From an uncultured Oscillospiraceae bacterium (lineage in GTDB: Bacteria > Bacillota > Clostridia > Oscillospirales > Oscillospiraceae): a DNA stretch of 9,096 bases. The translations under genes and the position numbers were made by a program. Positions 1-5,375 of this stretch are shown here, one piece after another. A model generated the notes under the pieces. That model was not told the origin of the DNA, ran no database searches, and was given only the letters and a program-made list of their open reading frames with translations. The stretch's first letter is position 1. Every line of letters starts with the position of its first letter. The stretch is taken from the NCBI GenBank assembly GCA_900763995.1, contig CAAFMK010000032.1, positions 1-9,096 of the forward strand. Direction: 5' to 3'.

Positions 1-22
1 AAAAAAATGAAATGATATATAT

Positions 23-28
23 TATAAT
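23..28 (+). promoter_or_regulatory. Candidate -10 box (TATAAT) upstream of the AraC pair
   Basis: A perfect TATAAT lies in an AT-rich stretch about 128 bases before the first AraC start codon. A -35 box at normal spacing would fall at or beyond the left edge, where only a run of A is visible, so the promoter cannot be completed from this window. Transcription would start near position 35. Confidence 0.3.
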
Positions 29-42
29 CTTGGTAGTCCAAA

Positions 43-65
43 GTTTCACAGTATGCACATGAAAC
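43..65. repeat. Inverted repeat GTTTCA-N11-TGAAAC, possible operator
   Basis: GTTTCA (43-48) and TGAAAC (60-65) are perfect 6-bp inverted arms with an 11-base spacer. The element lies just downstream of the TATAAT box, where a repressor would block a transcript into the AraC genes. The two arms sit about one helical turn and a half apart, which fits a dimeric binding site. The operator role is inference, and no second copy of the full element was seen elsewhere in the window. Confidence 0.3.
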
Positions 66-155
66 CCAGGCTTTTGGCATCGTCTCGGTCATCCTTTTCA
101 GCAATAGCCTTTCCTACAGATACAGTATTGGCTGTGGATTCAAGGGTGGTGAGCT

Positions 156-1028
156 ATGAGTAACAAGCACTTTGAAATTCCTGCTGCACAAAGCACCAAC
201 GAGATCCGGCAAGTAGCAAAGCTGATCTATATCAGCTCTGCCAAATATGGCGAGGATTGGCATAGTACGCTCCACAGTCACACCTGTACAGAGCTTTTTT
301 ATGTGATTGGTGGTGCTGGACAGTTTCGTATTGCAGATATGATCCGAACTGTGTATGCAGGTGATCTTGTCATTGTCAATCCAGGTGTAGAGCACACGGA
401 AATCAGCCTGAGCAGCAGCCCCCTGGAGTATATTGTTCTTGGCATAGAGGGGCTGGAGTACTCTGCTGGTGAGGAGCAGGACAGCAGATACGGCATCATC
501 AATTTTTCAGTGACAGGGGAGGAAATTCTTCTTCTTTTGCGTGGTCTCCTCCACGAAATTCAGCATAGGCCGCCAAAATATGAGCTGATATGCCAGGATC
601 TCTTGGAAATCCTGGTGATTCACCTGATGCGCCACAGCGACTTCTCCATGACATTGTCTGCTGTCAGTCACCGAACCAACAAGGAATGTGCCGTGGTACG
701 GCGATATCTGGATGCCCACTTCAAGGAAAATATTACCTTGGATCAGCTGGCTGCCATGGCCCATGTGAACAAATATCACATGGTTCATTCTTTCACACGG
801 GAGTACGGGATCTCCCCCATCAATTATCTCATTTCACGCAGAATTTATGAAAGTCGCTACCTTCTGAACAATACCGATCACTCCCTTGCCCAAATCTCTC
901 AAATGTTGGGTTTTTCTTCTCCCAGCTATTTTTCTCAGCGCTTTAAAAAGCTGGAGGGTGTGACCCCAATGCAATACCGAAAGGGCATCCGCCCTTCCGA
1001 ACAGTGTGGTGAAGCCTATGCACTATGA
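156..1028 (+). CDS. AraC-family transcriptional regulator with N-terminal cupin domain (first of a tandem pair)
   Basis: A 290-residue DNA-binding regulator of the AraC/XylS family, the usual size for two-domain members. Residues about 37-95 form a cupin-like sensor half, with HSH at 40-42 and PGVEH at 76-80, the pattern seen in sugar-sensing AraC proteins. Residues about 179-276 form the double helix-turn-helix domain. The first recognition helix lies around 204-217, the second around 254-267 (SSPSYFSQRFKK), followed by the family signature GVTPMQYRK. The ATG at 156 is preceded by GGTGGTGA (145-152), one mismatch from GGAGGTGA, and an in-frame stop lies at 150. The last 11 bases overlap the next gene, so the two are probably co-translated. 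The ligand is not readable from sequence; the neighbouring amino-sugar cassette makes a glycan-derived sugar plausible, but that is inference. Confidence 0.9.
   Translation: MSNKHFEIPAAQSTNEIRQVAKLIYISSAKYGEDWHSTLHSHTCTELFYVIGGAGQFRIADMIRTVYAGDLVIVNPGVEHTEISLSSSPLEYIVLGIEGLEYSAGEEQDSRYGIINFSVTGEEILLLLRGLLHEIQHRPPKYELICQDLLEILVIHLMRHSDFSMTLSAVSHRTNKECAVVRRYLDAHFKENITLDQLAAMAHVNKYHMVHSFTREYGISPINYLISRRIYESRYLLNNTDHSLAQISQMLGFSSPSYFSQRFKKLEGVTPMQYRKGIRPSEQCGEAYAL
761..783. repeat. Perfect 8-bp inverted repeat inside the first AraC gene
   Basis: CCATGTGA (761-768) and TCACATGG (776-783) are perfect inverted arms around a 7-base spacer. They lie inside the coding sequence, over the codons of the first helix-turn-helix. 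The half-site ATGTGA also occurs twice in tandem upstream of the nucleotidyltransferase gene (3164-3177). It may be an intragenic binding site, or a chance result of the Ala-His-Val-Asn and Tyr-His-Met-Val codons. Confidence 0.3.
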
Positions 1029-1917
1029 GTCTCTCTCCCCTATCCGCCCAGTCACAGTGGAACAGATTGTAACAGTTCATTACTATGAATATGCCAGCGG
1101 ATATTACTTTGAAGGAGAACGGCATGATTTTTGGGAGTTTTTGTATGTTGATAAGGGGACGGTGGATGTTCAGGCTGACCAACATACTTTTTTACTCTCA
1201 CACGGACAGATTATCTTCCACCAACCTGGGGAGTTCCACGCCTTGCGCTGTAGTGGGTCCCAGACCCCAAACCTTGTTGTGGTCAGTTTTCGCTGCACCA
1301 GTCCTGAGATGGCATTTTTTCAAAATCGAATCATGACCCTTGGGGACACTGGAAAGGCTCTGCTTGGGCGCATTGTTGAAGAGGCCCGCCAGGCGTTTCT
1401 CACTCCATTGGACAATCCTCTCACCCTTCACATGGAGCGCCGGGCAGAGGCTCCCTTTGGGGCGGAGGCTCTGATTGCAGGTGCTTTGGAAGAACTGCTG
1501 ATCCGGCTCATTCGTCGTGGGACTGAGCCGGTTGAGGTCAAGTCCAGCAGCTACATACACTCCTATGTTCGGGAGGATATGCTGGTACGGGTCATCTCCT
1601 ATTTGGAGGATCATCTGGATCAGCGTCTCACATTAGAGCAGGTGTGCAAAGATAACCTGATTGGGCGCAGTCGGTTGCAGCAGCTGTTTCGAGATAAAAT
1701 GGGTGGTGGCGTGATGGAGTACTTTGGACGGCTGAAAATAAAAGCTGCCCAGGAGATGATCCGTGAAGGGCGCTACAATTTCACTGAAATCGCTGCTGCG
1801 CTAGGCTACCAGTCCATCCACTATTTCTCCCGGCACTTTAAAAAGGCCTCTGGTATGACCCCCAGCGAGTATGCCACCAGTGTCAAGCTGCTGTCTCAAA
1901 AAACACACATCTTCTAG
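1018..1917 (+). CDS. AraC-family transcriptional regulator (second of a tandem pair)
   Basis: A second AraC-family regulator, 299 residues from the ATG at 1018. A GTG at 1006 would add four residues, but the ATG is preferred because GTGGTGA (1006-1012) sits at ribosome-binding distance before it. Counting from the ATG, residues about 20-90 are a cupin-like N-terminal half with an HDFWEFLYV motif near 36-44 and PGEFHALRC near 70-78. Residues about 186-286 carry the two helix-turn-helix units, with RSRLQQLFRDK near 217-227 and SIHYFSRHFKKASGMTPSEY near 266-285. It is clearly diverged from the first regulator, so this is not a recent duplication. It overlaps the upstream gene by 11 bases. A gap of 136 bases to galE suggests galE may have its own promoter. 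The effector and targets are unknown. Confidence 0.9.
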   Translation: MHYESLSPIRPVTVEQIVTVHYYEYASGYYFEGERHDFWEFLYVDKGTVDVQADQHTFLLSHGQIIFHQPGEFHALRCSGSQTPNLVVVSFRCTSPEMAFFQNRIMTLGDTGKALLGRIVEEARQAFLTPLDNPLTLHMERRAEAPFGAEALIAGALEELLIRLIRRGTEPVEVKSSSYIHSYVREDMLVRVISYLEDHLDQRLTLEQVCKDNLIGRSRLQQLFRDKMGGGVMEYFGRLKIKAAQEMIREGRYNFTEIAAALGYQSIHYFSRHFKKASGMTPSEYATSVKLLSQKTHIF

Positions 1918-2053
1918 CTGAGGATTTATCAAAAAGCCTTGGACGATTGTGCAAATATTCTGTTGAACTGTCCATTTATTTTCTTCTCACTCCTCGTTAG
2001 AATGGGAGCAGAAGCAATCGGACATTTTATTATGTAGAAAAGGGGTATTTTAA
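1918..2053 (+). other. Leader region of galE with a weak promoter candidate and ribosome binding site
   Basis: The gap holds TAGAAT at 1998-2003, one mismatch from a -10 box, with a poor -35 candidate TTTATT at 1975-1980 (17-base spacing). A better-looking TTGAAC at 1963-1968 has no -10 box at a workable distance. AAGGGG at 2040-2045 is the ribosome binding site, eight bases before the galE ATG. No clear terminator follows the second AraC gene, so read-through into galE is possible. Confidence 0.25.
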
Positions 2054-3073
2054 ATGTCTATTCTTGTCAGCGGCGGTGCCGGATATATCGGCAGCCATAC
2101 TTGTGTTGAACTGATCCAGGCTGGTTACGATATTGTTGTAGCCGATAACCTGGCCAACTCCAGCGAGGAGTCCCTTCGCCGGGTAGAGAAGATCGTGGGC
2201 AAGAGCGTCCCTTTCGTGAAAGCGGAGTTGTGCAATCCCCAGGAAGTCGAGGCCCTGTTCCAGTCCTACCCCGACATTGATGCTGTCATCCACTTCGCAG
2301 GCCTGAAGGCTGTGGGTGAGAGTGTGCAGAAGCCCCTGGAGTACTACACCAATAATTTGGTCAACTCTCTAGTGCTGCTCAATGCCATGCGCCGACATGG
2401 TGTGAAGAACTTTGTGTTCTCCTCCTCTGCCACAGTCTATGGCGATCCCGCCTCTGTGCCCATCCGTGAGGATTTCCCCACTGGTGGCACCACAAATCCA
2501 TATGGTACTACCAAGCTCTTTTTGGAGCGGATCCTCATGGACTACTGTGCAGCAGATCCCAGCCTCAATGTGGCTCTTCTGCGGTACTTTAACCCCATTG
2601 GTGCCCATGAGTCCGGTCTAATTGGAGAGGACCCCAACGGTATCCCCAACAATCTGGTGCCTTACATCGCCCAAGTCGCAGTTGGCAAGCTGGAAAAGCT
2701 CCATGTATTTGGCAGTGATTACCCCACACACGATGGAACTGGTGTGCGTGACTACATCCATGTGGTGGATCTGGCTCTTGGCCATGTGGCTGCCCTGAAG
2801 AAACTGGAGCAGAACTGTGGCCTGTTTGTCTGTAATCTGGGCACTGGCATTGGCTACTCTGTTTTGGATGTACTCCACGCCTATGAAAAGGCCTGTGACA
2901 AGACCCTGCCCTATGTGATGGACCCCCGTCGCCCTGGCGACATTGCCGAGTGCTATGCAGACCCCGCCAAGGCGGCCACTGAGCTGGGTTGGAAAGCAAA
3001 ATATGGCATTGAGGAGATGTGCGCCTCCTCTTGGAAGTGGCAGAGCATGAATCCCAATGGCTATAAGGGCTAA
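2054..3073 (+). CDS. galE: UDP-glucose 4-epimerase, probably also acting on UDP-N-acetylhexosamines
   Basis: A 339-residue short-chain dehydrogenase/reductase-fold epimerase, the normal length for GalE. It interconverts UDP-galactose and UDP-glucose in the cytoplasm through a bound NAD. Visible motifs are the dinucleotide-binding GGAGYIG (7-13), HFAGLKAVGES (80-90), the catalytic Ser within SSSATVYG (123-130), and the YxxxK pair Tyr150 and Lys154. The segment RRPGDIAECYAD (292-303) aligns with E. coli RREGDLPAYWAD, placing Cys300 where E. coli has Tyr299 and human GALE has Cys307. A small residue there is known to allow UDP-GlcNAc/UDP-GalNAc, so dual specificity is predicted. The gene leads a cassette with a nucleotidyltransferase and nahK, which supports that reading. 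Confidence 0.96.
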   Translation: MSILVSGGAGYIGSHTCVELIQAGYDIVVADNLANSSEESLRRVEKIVGKSVPFVKAELCNPQEVEALFQSYPDIDAVIHFAGLKAVGESVQKPLEYYTNNLVNSLVLLNAMRRHGVKNFVFSSSATVYGDPASVPIREDFPTGGTTNPYGTTKLFLERILMDYCAADPSLNVALLRYFNPIGAHESGLIGEDPNGIPNNLVPYIAQVAVGKLEKLHVFGSDYPTHDGTGVRDYIHVVDLALGHVAALKKLEQNCGLFVCNLGTGIGYSVLDVLHAYEKACDKTLPYVMDPRRPGDIAECYADPAKAATELGWKAKYGIEEMCASSWKWQSMNPNGYKG

Positions 3074-3098
3074 ACTGGGAAATACGGTCGATATTCTT

Positions 3099-3132
3099 AC
3101 CGCCGTCCCGGTGACACAGCCGAAACGGCGGT
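3099..3132. repeat. Hairpin after galE (8-bp perfect stem)
   Basis: ACCGCCGT (3099-3106) pairs perfectly with ACGGCGGT (3125-3132). Inside it, CGGT (3110-3113) can pair with GCCG (3119-3122), giving a two-tier structure. No T-run follows, so it is not a canonical Rho-independent terminator. It could slow or partly terminate transcription, or protect the 3' end of the galE message. It lies 25 bases after the galE stop. Confidence 0.45.
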
Positions 3133-3163
3133 TACATACTACTTAGTTTCTCTCCATTCAATC

Positions 3164-3191
3164 ATGTGATATGTGACATCATCTTTATACT
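3164..3191 (+). promoter_or_regulatory. Candidate promoter and tandem 7-bp repeat before the nucleotidyltransferase
   Basis: TATACT at 3186-3191 is one mismatch from a -10 box and has no recognisable -35 box. In place of one there is a direct repeat, ATGTGAT (3164-3170) followed at once by ATGTGAC (3171-3177). A weak -35 with a direct repeat over it is the layout of promoters that need an AraC-type activator. The assignment is inference from layout alone. Confidence 0.3.
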
Positions 3192-3241
3192 AGAGAATGG
3201 GCGTGGTCTCTGATTCCGCCCGATTTAGGAGGTAACCAGAT

Positions 3242-4168
3242 ATGAATAAGCCTGTTCTTGTGGTCATGGCGGCCGGTATGGGCAGTCGGTATGGTGGTCT
3301 GAAGCAGATTGACCCTGTCGGAAATTATGGTCAGCTCATCATTGACTACTCCATTTACGATGCCCGTCGAGCTGGCTTTGAGACAGTGGTCTTTGTCATC
3401 AAGCATGAGATAGAGGACACCTTTAAGGCCGCCATTGGAGACCGTCTGTCCAAAGTCATCCAGGTCAAGTACGCCTATCAGGATCTGACCGATTTGCCTG
3501 AGGGTTACTCTGTCCCCGCAGATCGTGTGAAGCCATGGGGCACTGCTCATGCGATTTTGGCGGCCCGTAAGGTGATCGATGGCCCATTCGCTGTGGTCAA
3601 TGCGGACGACTACTATGGCCCTGAGGGATTCAAGGCCATCTATGACTATCTGGAAAGCCACCCGGATCAGGAGAACTGCTACGAGTACGCTATGGTGGGC
3701 TACCTCCTTGGCAACACTGTAACAGAACACGGCCATGTGGCCCGTGGGGTATGTGAGGAGGATGCGGAGCACTTCCTGGACCGGGTCACCGAGCGCACCC
3801 GTATCGAAAAGGACGGTGCCGATGCACGGTTTACTGAGGATGACGGACAGACCTGGACCCATCTGTCTGGAGACACCATTGTATCCATGAACCTGTGGGG
3901 CTTTACCAAGAGCTTTCTTACAGAGACAGAGGCCAGATTCTCCAAGTTTTTGGATGAGGCACTGGTCAGCAACCCTCTTAAGGGGGAATACTTCCTCCCC
4001 AGTGTGGTGACCCAGCTGTTAGAGGAGCACAAGGCCCGGGTCAAGGTGCTCCGTTCCCACGACAAGTGGTACGGCGTGACCTATAAAGAGGACAAGCCGG
4101 TGGTCGTTGCCGCCATCACAGAAAAAACCGCACAGGGTCTGTACCCTGATAAGCTTTGGGAGGTATAA
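3242..4168 (+). CDS. Sugar-1-phosphate nucleotidyltransferase (probable UTP:N-acetylhexosamine-1-phosphate uridylyltransferase)
   Basis: A 308-residue single-domain nucleotidyltransferase of the NTP-transferase fold. It would join a sugar 1-phosphate and a nucleoside triphosphate, releasing pyrophosphate. The N-terminal glycine-rich loop MAAGMGSRYGGLKQ (9-22) binds the nucleotide. KPWGTAHAI (97-105) and NADDYYG (120-126), with Asp122/Asp123 as metal-ligand candidates, follow in the expected order. MNLWGF (216-221) and KWYGVTYKED (275-284) complete the sugar-binding side. There is no added acetyltransferase (left-handed helix) domain, so it is not GlmU. The start is fixed by AGGAGGT (3227-3233), eight bases upstream. 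Only three bases separate it from nahK, so the kinase product is the likely substrate. The choice of UTP and of GlcNAc/GalNAc 1-phosphate comes from context; galactose or glucose 1-phosphate remain possible. Confidence 0.85.
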   Translation: MNKPVLVVMAAGMGSRYGGLKQIDPVGNYGQLIIDYSIYDARRAGFETVVFVIKHEIEDTFKAAIGDRLSKVIQVKYAYQDLTDLPEGYSVPADRVKPWGTAHAILAARKVIDGPFAVVNADDYYGPEGFKAIYDYLESHPDQENCYEYAMVGYLLGNTVTEHGHVARGVCEEDAEHFLDRVTERTRIEKDGADARFTEDDGQTWTHLSGDTIVSMNLWGFTKSFLTETEARFSKFLDEALVSNPLKGEYFLPSVVTQLLEEHKARVKVLRSHDKWYGVTYKEDKPVVVAAITEKTAQGLYPDKLWEV

Positions 4169-4171
4169 GGG

Positions 4172-5281
4172 ATGTCACAGGCAGAACAGTTTCTCCAGTC
4201 TGCTCTGGATGCCTACGATTTTGGTGGGCAGGTAGTCGGGGCCGTTCGTTATGGCTCCGGCCATATCAATGACACCTTTTGTGTCCATACACAACCAGGT
4301 GAAGATCCCTGTCGTCGTTTTATTCTCCAGCGGGTCAGTTCTGCTGCCTTCCACCACCCCGACCAGCTGATGTCCAACATCACAGGTGTGACCAGCTACC
4401 TTCGTCAACAGATCATCGCCGCTGGTGGTGACCCAGAGCGGGAGACTATGAGTGTTCTCCCCACTAAGGAGGGAACTTCCTTCTTTTTAGATGCAGAGGG
4501 CAGTGCCTGGCGAGTCTACCCCTTTGTGGAAGATACTGTATGTCTCCAGTCTGCTCAGACACCAGAGCTGTTTGCCGCCTCTGCCAGAGCCTTTGGCCGT
4601 TTCCAGCAGATGCTTAAGGACTATCCTGCCAGCACCCTGTATGAGACCATTCCCCGTTTCCACGATACCGAGGATCGCCTGGCCAAGCTGAAGGCCGCCG
4701 TGGCGGCTGATTCTGCGGGGCGGGTCAAGGATGTCACCCCTGAACTAGAGTTTGTTTTCCAGCGCGAGAAAGACTGCTCTGTGGCTCTTCAGGCCCTTCG
4801 GGACGGTCTGCTCCCTCTGCGTGTCACCCACAACGACACCAAGCTGAACAATGTTCTTATTGATCGGACTACCAATGAGGGGGTCTGTGTCATTGATCTG
4901 GATACTGTCATGCCCGGACTTTCTATCAATGACTTTGGTGACTCCATCCGCTTTGGTGCCAACCACTCTGCTGAGGATGAACAGGATCTGTCCAAGGTCA
5001 ACTTTGATCTGGATCTGTATGATGTATATACAGAGGGCTTTTTACAGGGTGCAAAGGGTGCACTGACAGAGCAGGAGCTTGATTATCTGCCCTGGGGTGC
5101 CAAGCTGATGACGCTAGAGTGTGGAATCCGTTTCCTCACTGACTATTTGGAGGGAGATCACTATTTCCATATCCACCGTCCCGGTCAAAATCTTGACCGA
5201 TGCCGCACTCAGTTTAAACTAGTAGCCGATATGGAACAGCAGTGGGACTTAATGGAGGCTGTGGTAGATAAGTACCGCTGA
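4172..5281 (+). CDS. nahK: N-acetylhexosamine 1-kinase (NahK-like, aminoglycoside phosphotransferase fold)
   Basis: A 369-residue cytoplasmic kinase that closely resembles bifidobacterial NahK in length and in several motifs I recognise. The enzyme phosphorylates GlcNAc or GalNAc at the anomeric carbon with ATP. The nucleotide loop is in GSGHINDTF (28-36). The catalytic loop THNDTKLNNVLID (219-231) supplies the probable base Asp222. VIDLDTVMPG (240-249) is the metal-binding equivalent of DFG, and DFGDSIRFGA (254-263) follows. The C-terminal block LECGIRFLTDYLEGD (315-329) is also typical of NahK. GGGAGG (4158-4163), inside the end of the preceding gene, is the ribosome binding site, eight bases before the ATG. 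The stop is followed by 94 non-coding bases. With the nucleotidyltransferase and galE it forms an amino-sugar salvage route. Activity on other hexoses is possible. Confidence 0.9.
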   Translation: MSQAEQFLQSALDAYDFGGQVVGAVRYGSGHINDTFCVHTQPGEDPCRRFILQRVSSAAFHHPDQLMSNITGVTSYLRQQIIAAGGDPERETMSVLPTKEGTSFFLDAEGSAWRVYPFVEDTVCLQSAQTPELFAASARAFGRFQQMLKDYPASTLYETIPRFHDTEDRLAKLKAAVAADSAGRVKDVTPELEFVFQREKDCSVALQALRDGLLPLRVTHNDTKLNNVLIDRTTNEGVCVIDLDTVMPGLSINDFGDSIRFGANHSAEDEQDLSKVNFDLDLYDVYTEGFLQGAKGALTEQELDYLPWGAKLMTLECGIRFLTDYLEGDHYFHIHRPGQNLDRCRTQFKLVADMEQQWDLMEAVVDKYR

Positions 5282-5289
5282 AACACAAC

Positions 5290-5312
5290 GGCACTATCGT
5301 GCCAGATATATA
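5290..5312. promoter_or_regulatory. Palindrome GGCAC-TATC-GTGCC next to a TATATA box
   Basis: GGCAC (5290-5294) and GTGCC (5299-5303) form a perfect 5-bp inverted repeat with a 4-base centre. TATATA (5307-5312) follows after three bases. If that is the -10 box of a cysK promoter, the palindrome fills the spacer, a usual place for a repressor site. No -35 box is recognisable (CACAAC at 5284-5289). The palindrome could instead be a short hairpin at the 3' end of the nahK message, but it has no T-run. Confidence 0.3.
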
Positions 5313-5314
5313 TG

Positions 5315-5356
5315 ACAGCCCCGCTGGTGTCTATTTCTGGACACAGGCGGAGCTGT
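5315..5356 (+). repeat. Large imperfect hairpin in the cysK leader
   Basis: A 17-base left arm (5315-5331, starting ACAGCCCCGC) faces a 17-base right arm (5340-5356, ending GGAGCTGT) across an 8-base loop (TATTTCTG). Fourteen pairs are Watson-Crick and one is a G-T wobble, with two mismatches (C5320 with A5351, G5326 with A5345). It ends five bases before the ribosome binding site of cysK. No T-run follows, so it is not a simple terminator. Loop bases TCTG plus G5340 can also pair with CCAGA (5302-5306), offering an alternative fold. A role in translation control or message stability is inference. It does not show the conserved T-box sequence. Confidence 0.55.
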
Positions 5357-5361
5357 TCACA

Positions 5362-5367
5362 AGGAGG
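5362..5367 (+). promoter_or_regulatory. Ribosome binding site that fixes the TTG start of cysK
   Basis: AGGAGG (5362-5367) lies eight bases before TTG at 5376. No in-frame ATG lies near this site, and the conserved N-terminus of cysteine synthase begins directly after the TTG, so the rare start codon is well supported. Confidence 0.85.
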
Positions 5368-5375
5368 TTCTCAAA

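Noticed and set aside
46..150. A - strand open stretch with protein-like composition before the AraC pair
   Set aside because: It has no start codon, is bounded by stops at about 35 codons and has no recognisable motif. It could be a decayed gene remnant, but nothing supports that.
59..163. A 34-codon + strand ORF overlapping the start of the first AraC gene
   Set aside because: It has no ribosome binding site, its product resembles nothing I know, and the leader palindrome overlaps its start. A coupling leader peptide cannot be excluded but is not supported.
1198..1614. - strand ORF of 138 codons opposite the second AraC gene
   Set aside because: It lies inside a clear AraC coding sequence, in a shadow frame, with no motif.
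1963..2003. TTGAAC paired with TAGAAT as a galE promoter
   Set aside because: The spacing of 29 bases is far too long for a sigma-70-type promoter.
2589..2999. - strand ORF of 136 codons opposite galE
   Set aside because: Its composition is rich in His, Arg, Pro and Gly, which is typical of a shadow frame of a GC-biased gene.
3198..3222. Short GGGCG/CGCCC hairpin just before the nucleotidyltransferase ribosome binding site
   Set aside because: Only five strong pairs with a 13-base loop, and it does not cover the AGGAGGT. This is near chance level.
3185..3862. Long - strand ORF (225 codons) opposite the nucleotidyltransferase
   Set aside because: It is a shadow of a strongly motif-supported gene on the + strand, with no ribosome binding site and no recognisable domain.
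5282..5375. T-box or other known riboswitch before cysK
   Set aside because: The leader is only 94 bases and lacks the conserved T-box sequence and a T-run after the hairpin. No known riboswitch core was recognised.
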